Assembly (NCBI GenBank): GCA_020152595.1
Contig: JAIGNY010000703.1
Location: forward strand, 1,185,001-1,249,000
Reading direction: 5' to 3'
Length of the DNA stretch: 64,000 nucleotides
DNA from: Chiridota heheva
Taxonomy: Eukaryota > Echinodermata > Holothuroidea > Apodida > Chiridotidae
Below are positions 1 through 37,144 of this stretch, piece by piece. The translations under genes and the position numbers were made by a program. Within the stretch, counting starts at the first letter, position 1. Every line of letters starts with the position of its first letter. Under the pieces are notes generated by a model, which saw nothing but the letters and a program-made list of their open reading frames with translations, ran no database searches and was not told where the DNA came from.

Positions 1-235
1 AATCAACTAGTTTAGTAGTATCATCAAGAAACTCCAATAAATTAAAAACACAAGACCTCTTACGTAAGAACCCATGCTGGAAAAATTCAACAAACCATTG
101 ACCAGTAAATGATCTAGTACAACATCCTTAAAAATTTACTCCATGACCTTGCACACAACACTAGTAAGACTCACTGGCCTATAGTTACAGGGCAAACTGT
201 GGTCACCTTTTTTTTTAAATAGGAGTGACTCTCCT
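1..235 (-). mobile_element. LINE reverse-transcriptase fragment
   Basis: The minus strand, with frame breaks, reads as a non-LTR reverse transcriptase. It contains an NYRPVSLTSVVCKVME-like block followed by QHGFLRKRSCVFNLLEFLD, both typical of CR1/L2/Jockey-type elements. There is a stop after the first block and a frameshift between the two, so it is a dead fragment. It runs off the left edge of the window. It lies upstream of the first visible receptor exon, probably within the receptor gene's intron. Clade assignment is inference. Confidence 0.75.
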
Positions 236-405
236 CCTGTATACTTACAGGTCCTCTTCTGAGCACTGGCTGTCGGCCGACTGTACTCAGTTCCTCATCC
301 TCATCATCAATTATTTCATATCCAGGTGTCAGGTTGGCTTTAAAATTTAATAAAATATCTTGGTATTTCCAGTATTTGTCTATCCTCCTTTCAAATGTTT
401 GTAGG
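236..405 (-). mobile_element. LINE ORF2 C-terminal fragment
   Basis: The minus strand reads TFERRIDKYWKYQD followed by NFKANLTPGYEIIDDEDEE. This resembles the C-terminal end of CR1-like LINE ORF2 proteins (F-x-R-R-L/I-D-K-x-W-x-x-Q). On the minus strand it comes before the RT fragment at 1-235. That is the wrong order for one element, so two insertions or a rearrangement are implied. Confidence 0.5.
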
Positions 406-577
406 TTTTAGAATTTATTACTTTTTTTGGTTAAGTGTTTCATCTGTTCCTGTATACATCAGTACATAGACTAATTGTGCATATTTGTTTATTTCTGAAA
501 TGCTTACCTTCATATCATGAGGTGAGAGTTTGAGAGAATGCTGGGTATTCTTGTTATTTTTTGTTTGTGTTTTGCAG

Positions 578-24729
<24,152 letters not shown>

Positions 24730-24842
24730 TTCATGTTAAGAAGAAATATTCTCATAGCACCAGGTCGCAACATTTTCCGGATGGTACCAGAAGGAACTAA
24801 AGCAATATATTTGAGTGATGTTAGGAATATACGAGTGCTTCA

Positions 24843-25080
24843 CAAACTTTGATGAAAATAGCGGTCAGAAGTGTGTGATGTAGAACTTTAGGAAGATTCC
24901 CCTACCCCTTCTCCCCGTGACACCTCCTATACGCCCCTGTATATGGATACTTGGATTGAGCTTAAGTTAAGTTATATGACCTAGTCGGGTTGATCATCAT
25001 TCTGTAGCAGAGTTTAGCTTCGTAAAAATATTTTGCTGACGATACTTCAACAAAGATCTCCTTCTCTTTCGAAAGAAATT
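24843..25080 (+). repeat. Dispersed repeat, copy 2
   Basis: The match of the repeat at 16745-17000 in the same orientation. It lies just downstream of the candidate terminal exon, so it may fall in the receptor's 3' UTR. Confidence 0.7.
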
Positions 25081-25619
25081 TCACATATTTTCACAAAGCA
25101 ATCAGAACGCTATACGGGATGTGCGTCATCCTCCCCAGCTCACCCCGAATAATTAATAGAAAGGAAACTAAAACACAAATTTCAATGGACGTATTTAAGT
25201 TTCACAAGTTTTAGAGGCAAAGTTAATCAAACACATTTATTTCTTAACTGTTAGCAAACTTAGTGGCATGCTTCTGTGCAGGTCACACATCTTATTGCAA
25301 AAAAGAAAATACATATATTTTCCTGTTTTACCAACTTTTAGCCAAGTTTGTTAACTTATTACCAACGTCAGAGAATCATAGTAATGAAAGCTCTGTCCCT
25401 ATTTCCAATGTTTGAATTAAAAATAAGAATAACTTCTCCATTTTTAACAAAATTACCTCAACTTCAAGAATTTGTTATATTTTTAGGAAATGACAAAACA
25501 GATTTGGGAAGCTCAGAGGAATCTTGCGGCGGTATAAAATGTATTTTTAATTTAGATGTTAATAAAGATTTGTGTTCCTCTTCGATTAGTTTCTTTTATA
25601 ATTAAATCCTTAAGAGGCT

Positions 25620-25620
<1 letters not shown>
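25081..25620. other. Receptor 3' flank
   Basis: Possible 3' untranslated or intergenic sequence. AATAAA at 25561-25566 could be a poly(A) signal, but it is far from the proposed stop. The 85-codon frame at 25348-25605 matches nothing recognised. Confidence 0.3.
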
Positions 25621-27449
<1,829 letters not shown>

Positions 27450-27457
27450 TCATCATC

Positions 27458-27520
<63 letters not shown>

Positions 27521-27599
27521 TCATTATTATTATCATTTCATCCCATCATTCATCATTATTAATATTTTACATTCATCATTGTAAATTTTCTGGTGATAA

Positions 27600-28560
27600 A
27601 GCTGATTTAAATGGTGCAAAAATGTTAGTTCAAAGGTACTACAGGATCCAATGTACAATGCTACAATTATTCTTTAAACAGTAATTTCGATGATGATTGG
27701 AGGGTATGGAAATTTCTATTCAATTAAAATTGTGAAAATCGGCTGTCACTTCAATGCCCCTTTTTATTTGGATCTTCGGTGACCCTTAATCAGGGCCGTA
27801 ATTCCCGGGGGATATGTTTTCCCACTTTGCAGTAATTTATTTTGTGTGTGTACATTTTGAGGGAAATCCCCCACCTTCCTTCCCCACCACATACCTCCCT
27901 CACACCCCCACACACATGCATACTTGTTCACGTACCAAATGTGGACTACATGTTCACACTAAAAATCGTGGACGCCTTTAAGTATAGCTAATTTGGAAAT
28001 ATTACTCAAAAGGCCAGCAATCCCAGCATGTTTGACAAGAAAGGAAGTCTCAATTTATCAATATTTTGGGTGTAAATAAATTTTTGTTTTAGTATTAATT
28101 TCCACCTTACAACCGAGGACGATAAATTCGTGGATTTCAACCGTGAAGTCGGACAATGGAATATAACCGACAAACCGTGGACGTACGCCTATTAGGTACA
28201 TATCTTGTGTGTCGGAATCCATTCAAATAATCGTGGACGTATTATTTTGTGAATGAGGGACGCAGTCAATACACAAAACCACATCGTGACAACATTCATG
28301 CATAGCGAATACACATGATACATTTGGAGACTAACCAATCGTGGACTAACTTCATGATGTCAAAATAATTTGAGAGCACCATCAAAATGATGAGAAATGA
28401 TGAGATTGACAGTTTTAGGTAGTTGCCACAAACGAGGACAGTTTGTTTGCTTGATGAGGGCTTAACGGCACCACGACAACGAGAGTCAAATTGTCCCTGA
28501 GAGGTTAGATCATTCTAGAGGTAGAAAGGAAAGAAAACAAGGGGGTTAAGAGAAACACGA
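27600..28560. other. Intergenic, no recognised gene
   Basis: Mixed AT-rich sequence with a C-rich patch near 27870-27915 and several scattered TCGTGGAC or CCGTGGAC words (27968, 28175, 28233, 28340). No coding or RNA feature could be supported. Confidence 0.4.
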
Positions 28561-28980
28561 AGAATAAAAGTCAGAAAGCTGGGATCGAGCCTGAGAGAAG
28601 GTGCATGGGTGAAAAACAAAGTAGAGAGAGGGGGTGGGAGAGGGGACTAAATATGATTGTAGAGGGAAGCATGGTAAAGGAAGGAGATAATTTTATCCGG
28701 AGGGTTTTTTCTGGAAGAACTCGGCAATTGAATTGTGGGGAGCGAGGGAAACTCTGGGAAGGTTGTACAGGGGAAAAGCAAGGAGAACGTGATGGATTGT
28801 GAGGGTGCAGTGACAATTGTTGCAGAGGGGTTGGGGGGAGCCAATAAGGAGGTGGGCGTGAGTGAGGTGGGTGGAGGACAGTCCGAATTTGCAGGTGTGC
28901 CCTCGTTTGATGGGTATTCGATTGACGGTTGACGCCACTGATCAGCGCGTGCGCGCGCGCACACGCACACACACACGAAC
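28560..28980. other. Purine-rich stretch with short (GC/CA)n
   Basis: A G/A-rich plus strand (28560-28900) ends in alternating GCGCGTGCGCGCGCGC and a CA run at 28945-28976. The open frames of 65-133 codons on both strands reflect skewed composition and match no family. Confidence 0.5.
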
Positions 28981-29042
28981 CTATTTTACCATAACCACGC
29001 CGCTGACCGAAGCCATTTTCCCATCAATCGACCATCAAGTGA

Positions 29043-29215
29043 CCCGCCAGGATTGTAGGCAGACTGGCCCGCCAGGATTGTAGGCAGACTGGTCCTCCGG
29101 GATTGTAGGCAGACTGGCCCGCCGGGATTGTAGGCAGACTGGCCCGCCGGGATTGTAGGCAGACTGGCCCGCCGGGATTGTTGGCAGACTGGTCCGCCGG
29201 GATTGCAGGAAATTC
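29043..29215. repeat. Minisatellite, 25 bp x 7
   Basis: Seven units of the type CCCGCCGGGATTGTAGGCAG plus ACTGG, with substitutions in a few units. It is GC-rich against an AT-rich background. Confidence 0.95.
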
Positions 29216-29930
29216 CAAGGAGAAAATGCCTAATCGTTTCCAGACCTATTGTTTTTCACAAAACATATGGAAATCATGATACTTCTTTTGATATCTAATT
29301 ATAGACTCATAAAGAATTCATTTTGTTCGGTTCCTTGGGAAAATGCCATCATTACGAAGTGTGCTTTTTTTGATATGTAAAAAGAAAAGTACTAGTTTTA
29401 GACACGACTTTTGATATAGCCTTTTACTCCCCACCAACAAGCTTTTATGTGTGAATGGGTGCGGATGTGTGCATATGTGGGTGTCATATGCGGGATTTGG
29501 GGAGCGAAGGGGTATCCCCACACTTCTTTTCCATATTTAGGCTTTTGTGTGGTGATTTTGTGAATGTTATTACTCTCCCACTACCAGAATTCTGACAGAG
29601 ATGCATTCCTATATACTAACATAACTGATGTATATTGCCTACTGAAAGTTGCCCTCCCCCTTCCCAGCATACAAATCTGGTGACACACGTGCATTCCAAT
29701 ATGCTGCCATAACTGCTGCCAAGTGGTTATAGTCAGGTGACGAGTCACGTGCAACAACTAAAGAATGCTCTGCATGCGCCCAAAATTAGTTTGTCCAAAA
29801 GCTATATTCATATTGAAAAATGTGTTGTACCGACGTGGCGACGGCCTTGCCCAATCCCGTTGTTGGTTGGTGTAATGCGGGAAGGGGGTTACGTTTGATT
29901 CCCTCGTCAGCAATGATTTATCCTAATTAA

Positions 29931-30458
29931 AGGAGACCTAAACTTAAATATTCTAGCTTTATATATGACCGAGAATCAAAAAATAACCCAACTACCAAAA
30001 CCCCATCATAATATCTTATTCTCATCAAGTTTGAAGTTGTAACACGGACGCTGCCATTTTGTTTAGCTTGTGTTGTAACCATGCCAATGATGACATGATT
30101 TGCCCTATGCGCTAGCACTCGTAATATATTTCTTTAGAATTTTCTTTGAATTCGTTTTTCCAATATGCTTTAACGTGAATTTCTAAAGGCTTGAATCATT
30201 AACATCAAATACAAATACAAATTCATAGAACCATGCAAAAGACAAATTGGAAATAGATTACAAAGTGGGTGTATGACATCATTTTTATTTGGCGTATGAG
30301 CAAAATGGCAGCACAATATAAGCTAATATTGACAAAATTAATGTTTCAATAAACTAGCAAAAATTATGGTAAATTGTTTTGTACAATGTGAAATTTCTTC
30401 AACGACTTATTATCATTATTTCTAGCGTATCAATAAAAAGCCCGACTTCATGTCTCCT
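29931..30458. mobile_element. Candidate MITE (AGGAGAC ends)
   Basis: Begins AGGAGACCT after TTAA (29927-29930) and ends ATGTCTCCT before TTAC (30459-30462), about 528 bp. The inverted ends are short and one flank is mutated, so support is moderate. Confidence 0.5.
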
Positions 30459-30488
30459 TTACATTTCTCTAGTTTCTGTACTTTCTCC

Positions 30489-30892
30489 CGACGACGAGTG
30501 AACACACAATTACAATGACGGGGTCGTCGCCTGCGTATTCAGTTATGATAGTAACAATGCTATCACGAAACACTTAATACGACTTTTAATACTTTCTGTT
30601 TCATCATACTCTTTTACATAATCAATCACGAGATTTAGTAAAAAATTAATAAAAGCTTTTGCTAAAGATAATCTAAGACAGCGGGCGAGGCCGGCGAGAA
30701 AAGATGCAATAAACATAAGTCTGCGATAATCATGGGTGCATTCTGAGTCTCCCTACTGTGGTGTAGCGGTTATCATACATACATGTCTACAGACCACGAG
30801 ACCCTGAGTTCAAGCAGCGAGTTGTTAAGTAGACACGCCAGAATACGCAGGCGACGACCCCGTCATTGTAATTGTGTGTTCACTCGTCGTCG
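30489..30892. mobile_element. Inverted pair of the dispersed repeat (copy B)
   Basis: A 52-bp perfect inverted repeat: 30489-30540 starts CGACGACGAGTGAACACACA, and 30841-30892 is its exact complement. The left half continues to 30583 as in copy A, then diverges. The right half is preceded by GTAGACACGCCAG, also found at 60267. The middle holds a tRNA-like segment. Confidence 0.88.
30752..30822 (+). other. tRNA-like segment (SINE head or pseudo-tRNA)
   Basis: GTGGTGTAGCGGTTATCA resembles the A-box region of tRNA-Val/Asp-type genes. CCTGAGTTCAAGCAG about 40 nt later resembles a weak B box. Pairing of the acceptor and T arms is not evident, so it is not an intact tRNA gene. Confidence 0.5.
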
Positions 30893-30899
30893 TCGCGGT

Positions 30900-31900
30900 G
30901 TATTCTAAAATCAAGTAAATGCAACAACATAAGATGCAAGACATAATGTCAACTCGTTTAGCAAACTTAACAAAGAACCTTAACTCGGATTAACATACTT
31001 ATATAAACACAAACAAAAAGAGGAGAATTCTAATAAATGGCTTTATGTAAATTAAGGTTAAAAATGTGCATATTCCCGGTTATTTGGGTCATTGACTTGA
31101 AGAGCACACATAAACTAAAATAAACGGATACAAATGCCTCTTCCCTTCGTTTGGGTAGTGGCGACCAGTATAGAGGGAGGGGAAATTGTGTCTCATGGGG
31201 GAAAAATGGTATAAATCATACAAAATCCGGCAGCCAATCAATTTAAGGTAATCTGACAATCTCGGAAATCTTTCACAAAAAACAGAAAAAATATATATTT
31301 TCATCAAATGATCAATTTCAAATAACACCACTGACCGTTGATGAGCTTGGCGTACAAGATAAACTTATAAATAAATATTCATCAACTTTTCTATGTTCGT
31401 TAGGCAGTTAGAAACACAGGGAGTTCTAAACACATCACTCCTTAAGCTGAATGTTTTTTGGATAATATATGTTGTTAAAAACTGAACATTAAAATGTTTG
31501 TTTTTATGTTTCCACTTGTTTTCGATCCTTTGCCACAAAGAGAGCAGTGAATTCTGACAAAAAAGTTTGAATCTTTATCATACCCCACAGAGCTCGCTGC
31601 CCTGTCATACAACAAACACTAAATGCCGTCGAGAGGACGCGGGGAGGGGGGGGGGGAATGGGGGATCAGGGGGAAAATATCAATGCACCTTAGTTTAATT
31701 TTGTCTGTTTGTGGGACAAACAAATAAAATGTCAGTAAAAAACATAACCACAAGGCCAATATTCTGCGAAAACGTATAAATTGGAATAAAAGTAGCTGAA
31801 AACATTTTTTTTTTACTTTGCTCGAATTTATCAAGTTCCGTATTGAAAGTTTCAAGCCTGTTCTGTTCTGAATCAGATGCTCGGAACAAATAAAGAATTC
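30900..31900. other. Intergenic, no recognised gene
   Basis: AT-rich sequence with a G run at 31645-31665 and no supported coding or RNA feature. Confidence 0.4.
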
Positions 31901-31902
31901 TA

Positions 31903-31990
31903 AATCCTCATTTGCATAAATACTCGGAAATTCCGTGAGATAAAGTGTTGAGGATTCCCTCGTATTATGCAAATAAGTCGGTAGAAATAT
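31903..31990. repeat. Octamer-bearing dispersed repeat, copy 1
   Basis: Contains CCTCATTTGCATAAATACTC, GTGAGATAAAGTGTTGAGGA and ATGCAAATAAGTCGGTAGAA. Related sequence occurs at 49895-49965 and, inverted, at 52855-53020. Confidence 0.7.
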
Positions 31991-32150
31991 AATCAAACTT
32001 CAATTGAAATTTAATTTGAATGTGAACTTCCGAAAGTAGTAAAGAGGCCGAACAAACATGTTTCAGGGACTGACATTTCTGCAAGGAACAACAATCTCGA
32101 GACGTGTACATTCCGACACAGATTCGTCGCAGGAACATTTGGGGTCTTAA

Positions 32151-32605
32151 AGGAATAGTCCCATGGAATTTTATTTTTATGAAATCTGATAGAGAAAATT
32201 TTAAGAAACTTGATTGGTAAAAAAAAGTCATGTTGATATCTCCTTCCTAGAAGTTATTGAACTTTAAAGACGTCTCTTGCCTGCATAAGAATGACTTTTG
32301 TACTGAGCCAACATTATGGTTTCATCACAACACTTTTTGTACTAATCTGATGTATTTCTTTGAAAACAAAACACTCATACAAAAAATTGTTCCCAATTAT
32401 TCAAAAATACGAAATTAATTTTCAAAGAAATACATCAAGAATAGTACAGAAGTGCTGTGATGACATCATATCGGGGACTTTTGCAGCAGACAAGAAAATC
32501 TTTAAAATTCAATTACTTCTTGTAACTTGCTTTTTCACTGCCAATCTGTTTCTCTTATTGTCCTCTATAAAATATATTAAAATAAAATTCCATGGGAATA
32601 TTCCT
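32151..32605. mobile_element. TTAA-flanked MITE (AGGAATA ends)
   Basis: About 455 bp. It begins AGGAATAGTCCCATGGAATT and ends AATTCCATGGGAATATTCCT, with TTAA at 32147-32150 and 32606-32609. Inverted ends match over about 30 nt. Related ends lie at 46176 and 49143. Confidence 0.85.
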
Positions 32606-32937
32606 TTAAATGGGCAAAGGACAATTTTGAATACCAGACACACATGACCCGACACTTGACGTATATTAATTTTTGGGGAAATTAAAAATGCCTATTTTCA
32701 TAATCTTTTTTTTAATTTTTAATTGCAATGATCCTATAATAAATCTTTTTACATGAATATAGAAATAGCTAATAATAATAGAATATTGAACTTGGTTTAG
32801 ATCACCTTCTATTCTAGCATTGAGCAATAGTGACAATAAGTCATATCGGATCACGGCATTTACAACCTGTTCACTTAAGGTTGCATAAAGAGAAAAAATC
32901 TCACTAAAATCGGGAAGGTATCAGATAGCAGGGTTGT

Positions 32938-33046
32938 TTAGCCCTTACTCTACCACGCGAAGATATTATCACCGTTTCAGGTGCCCCATCTTTGGCCCCG
33001 CCTCCTGAGCGCATTTTCAAAAAAGTGTTGGTAGAGTAAGGGTTAA
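32938..33046. mobile_element. Short MITE, copy 1 (109 bp)
   Basis: Inverted ends TTAGCCCTTACTCTACCA and TGGTAGAGTAAGGGTTAA enclose a GC-richer core with CCCCATCTTTGGCCCC. A sister copy of the same 109-bp length lies 245 bp away. Confidence 0.8.
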
Positions 33047-33182
33047 GCAACCCGCGACAAATGCGGCAACTCCAAAATATAGGCAGCATGGTCCCAATGG
33101 GTGGCCCAGCGGGTCCCAGAAGTGGAACAGGCCCAACTCTGCTGCCTGGAAGACAGAGGACCCTTCAATAATCGTGCCTTGA

Positions 33183-33291
33183 TTAACTCTTACTCTACCA
33201 CGCGGCGATATTATCGCCGTTTTGGTTGCCCCATCTTTGGCCCCACCTCCTGAGCGCATTTTCAAAAAAGTGCTGGTAGAGTAAGGGTTAA
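33183..33291. mobile_element. Short MITE, copy 2 (109 bp)
   Basis: Same orientation, ends and core as 32938-33046, with a few substitutions (for example GGCGATATTATCGCC against GAAGATATTATCACC). Confidence 0.8.
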
Positions 33292-33299
33292 ACAAATTT

Positions 33300-34555
33300 T
33301 CACTGGTGGGTCAATTGATGGCAAAACTGACATCTGTAGACAATGAATTCCTTAAGCAGAACCTCTTGGTTGGGAGAGGGTGATCTTGATACAAGAAATT
33401 GATTAAAGTATCCTACCTTTTTTCCTCCACATCATATGAAAATTGCTAATGAATCTTGCATTAAATATGCAGGTTGACCCAAGCGTACCACATTTTTTGA
33501 AAAAGTCCTGGCCAAATGCAGTGACTGGTTTGACAGAAGGCCTGTCAGATAATACTTTTTAGAAGACATTGAAAAATTCCCTTCTGGTACCAAAAAAAAA
33601 AAAAGGACCTTGAGTATGACGATTTTATGATAGGTTTCCACAGAACAAGCAATTATCTCTGTGCTACCTTAATAGGTGGCTCCAAAACGTTGGGCCAGAG
33701 AAGATGACACCTTCTGCTATAGAGTTCAAACCTATGACACCTTTTGCTATAGAGTTCAAACCTATAGGCAGGGGTACCAGTTGACCTTTCAAATTTTTGA
33801 AAGTCAAAAGGTCAAACGGTTCTGTAAAGCTGTGAAAATTATGACAGGTCAAAGGTGATAACATAAGCTCTCCATGGGCTTTCAGCCTATTGAAGGTAAT
33901 AGTCATATAAGATCATCTTTTCAGTTAAGTGTATCAAATTTATTCATATTTTGGCATTCTATATCAATAAATAACAACAACAACAAACCTGAAAATATTC
34001 CATATATTTCAATCGTTCATTTTTTTCTTATATCTTCGTACACAAATCCCTAAACCGATTTGAAAGAAAATGCAATCTATAACCATAACCATTCTAGTAC
34101 TAACTGAAAGTAGTACCAAACGTGAACACTTAAGATGAAAATAGAATTTACTTTCCACACTGATGTAAAAAAGTTGCCTTTCACACCGTTTCAAGAAGTA
34201 CAAGGAGCATAATGAAGAATGTTGAAAAAGAAACGCTTGTTTTTTTTTCTGTCCGTCTAACTTGCAAAAATTCTAATAAGGAAAATGTTCAACATATGCC
34301 AAACTAATGATCCATCACACTACAAAAAAACTTGACTCACTTAGTATTTTGTCACTACAAAAAACTTGACTCGCTTATTACCCATTTGAGTTACTTCTAC
34401 AGTGGTGAAACTAGCAGAAAGGCATGCAGAAGGATACACCCAAGCTTAGCCAAACTGCTACTTTGTACCCCAATAAGGATTTGTCAAATATTTGCAGCCT
34501 CAAATTTTTGACTTGCATACAAGTAGGGTACAATGTTGACACAAGTCTCACCAGT
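33300..34555. other. Intergenic, no recognised gene
   Basis: Includes a 30-bp direct duplication (TATAGAGTTCAAACCTAT) at about 33706-33766. No gene seen. Confidence 0.4.
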
Positions 34556-34559
34556 TGAA

Positions 34560-34662
34560 CATTTTCAACTAATTCAACAATTTCAACTAATTCAACAATT
34601 TCAACTAATTCAACAATTTCAACTAATTCAAAAAGTTCAACTAATTCAACAAATTCAACCAC
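34560..34662. repeat. Minisatellite, 18 bp x 5-6
   Basis: Unit TTTCAACTAATTCAACAA repeated with minor drift. Because 18 is a multiple of three, the minus strand reads ELVEIV repeats in one frame, which is not evidence of a gene. Confidence 0.9.
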
Positions 34663-34664
34663 TT

Positions 34665-35850
34665 TAATTGGTCTTGTTTGTTTGTTTTTAAGAAAAGAAA
34701 ATATAATGGTTGTAGGAATGTATAGACTTGCTCTCAAAAGGGAAAGAAATGCCTTCTCATTCTATGTTACACAAAAGTACCAGTATAACCTTTGGGTATA
34801 CTCCTGTGTCCTTAGGGCCAATTTCTAACCCTCCCCCATCACCAGGTTCACCACTATTCTCAGCAGCATCAGACTGCAGGATCAAACTGTAGCTGACTAA
34901 TTGCACTTTCCGTTGTCTTTAATCATACTTAAATATCAACATAATGTAATACAGCTTTAAAATTTGGAAGAAATATTTAAAGATGCGGAATGACACAAAA
35001 TTTGTGTCACAAATATAAACACCTGCATCAATATATAATTTGTGGTTATTGGGGCAATTGTCCCCCCGCCTTTCCTTCCCGGTGCTTGCAACACTACTTA
35101 CTGAATTGTACTAATTAATTAGGGTACATAAAATCAACTTTTTGCTCAATCAATGCTTCCTAAATAACATTAATTCAGTCAAATCATTTTAAAAGCTAAT
35201 TACAACAAAACTTAAAACAGCTATGAGCTTCTCACTTCTTTTAAATGACTTCAAAATTGTCAGAAAAGTTCCAGAAATACAAAATTTGCTTGCAAATATC
35301 CTAGACACAATGAACACTATAAGGGTTTTTTTATTTAATCTATCAATTGCATAAATAGTTCAATCTGTGGAATAAAATTTAACAGTATTTGTTAATCTAC
35401 CTTTAATTGATCTTTTCTTCTTGCCTATTCCTAAAGATTTTAATGGATTCAACAAACAAATTTACTTGTTTCTCAAGTAAATGCTTAAAACATACATTGG
35501 TGAATGGAATGTGTAGGCTTATGAAATAAGAAACTGATGAATCCAGTTTTGGAAAAATAATTCATGTTAACTTGAAAAAGAAGATCTCTATGCTGGGGGA
35601 TTTATCAATTAAAAATAATAGATTTGCAATTCTTCAAAAAGAGTCAAATTTGATCTGTTATATTCTGGTGTATTCATGCTGCAAAAAAAAATTAATTTAA
35701 AAAGAATTGCTAGTTGTCACTAGAATCAAATCTTATTAGCTTAAGATAGGCAGCTTTCACAAGTGTGAATTTAGAATGAAAATAAAATATTGTTTCATTA
35801 AAACCCTGATCAAAATATTCTTCCAAACCGTTCACCAAACAGAATGCTTA
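34665..35850. other. Intergenic, no recognised gene
   Basis: Uniformly AT-rich sequence with stops in all frames. Nothing supported. Confidence 0.45.
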
Positions 35851-35852
35851 TA

Positions 35853-36362
35853 AGGGTGTTTCAGCTGACGTCACGAGGTCACATGACTTTGTTTACATCG
35901 CCATTTCGTCAGGCAATACCACTGTTGTCTGCTGTACACTTAATTAGACTTACATATGTTTGCATGTTGTTATGTAAGATTATTTTTGTGAGATAATTAT
36001 GCTAGTGCAGAGGAATAAAATAATTTTTCTTGATTTCCACCTGATCTTGATCGGCGTTCGAAGTAGATTTGCATAACGTGATGGATTCAACCTACAGTTC
36101 ACACTAGGATTGGCAGCGAGCACTTTACATCAGTACCCAGTGAATATATATAACTTAAGAAAAATATGAGGTAAAATCGGAAGCGATCAAAAAATTGCAA
36201 TTAGTAAAATTAGCTGAACTGGTACTGGTAGGTTAGCATGTAGTATGTTTGTTGTACATGTGACGTAACTGAGCTGTGTGAAGATGCGTGAAATGCAACA
36301 ATGCCGCTGCCCAGCAAAATCGAGTCCAGTTGAGTTAGGGGTCACGTGATGAAATCCCTCTA
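35853..36362 (+). mobile_element. THAP-related repeat, copy 1 (internally deleted)
   Basis: Closely matches 61967-62514 from GGGTGTTTCAGCTGA to GTCACGTGATRAAATCCCTC. The region that codes the first half of the THAP domain in the other copy is shortened here, but TTTCCACCTGATCTTGATCG and CGTTCGAAGTAG remain. It has no open frame and is a dead copy. Confidence 0.75.
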
Positions 36363-36881
36363 TCAACTGATTTCCGTGATTAAATAGGACCTGTGCATAA
36401 TATTTGTTATCTATTTGTTCCATGCAAGGCATCATATATCAAAGAATAATATTTACACCTATTTCTGAAAATGGATATTTTTCCTCCTAAAATCCTTAAG
36501 AATATAATTGAAAATTGAAATAATTTCAAACTGAATAAAGATATAACTGATGGAAATGATGAAATTAAAAGTAGATAAATAAAGAATGAGTTCATAAATT
36601 TTCTGTCAAACTGTTATAGGTGTGTATTGCACAAATTATGAATACTTGGAATACAGAATTATTAGTACTATAAGATACATCATCCCTCGAATACATTTCT
36701 ATATGTTTCTACAAGAAAGTTGTATGTTAGCTAGTGACTATTAACGATGTACTGGTAGATTGATAAAACTTTGGATTTTAAAATAAGACCATCAAAGCTG
36801 ACTGACACCCCAAAGGTATTTACAAATCTAAAAGACTCCTTACCGTTGCAGTTTTGCATAACCCATAGCTTTATAGATTAA

Positions 36882-37135
36882 AGGAGCTGACCGCCAATAA
36901 GTGAGGGAGTATTTAAGTTGAATCTCATAATTAATCTAATACCATTCTTGCACCCAGCGGTACGGGATATCATAAACGTTACTAAATCCAGACCTGAGTA
37001 CTCAAAACTTGTACTTTTTCCTATTGACTTTTTGGGATTTTGTTCACTTGTGGGTAATGGGGGTTGTGATGCGACTTCTATTTGTCAAAATCTACATAAA
37101 TTGACCAATACTAATGCCCTCAGCCACCAGCTCCT
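36882..37135. mobile_element. TTAA-flanked MITE (AGGAGCTG ends)
   Basis: 254 bp with ends AGGAGCTG and CAGCTCCT, flanked by TTAA at 36878-36881 and 37136-37139. Confidence 0.75.
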
Positions 37136-37144
37136 TTAATATAT

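Noticed and set aside
25348-25605. 85-codon frame downstream of the receptor
   Set aside because: No homology recognised, no splice link to the receptor in the needed phase, and composition like the flanks.
28571-28976. Overlapping frames of 65-133 codons on both strands
   Set aside because: Explained by strong purine skew and CA/CG repeats; no motif seen.
34411-34737. ELVEIV repeat protein on the minus strand
   Set aside because: An 18-bp minisatellite keeps the frame open; flanking sequence has no coding character.
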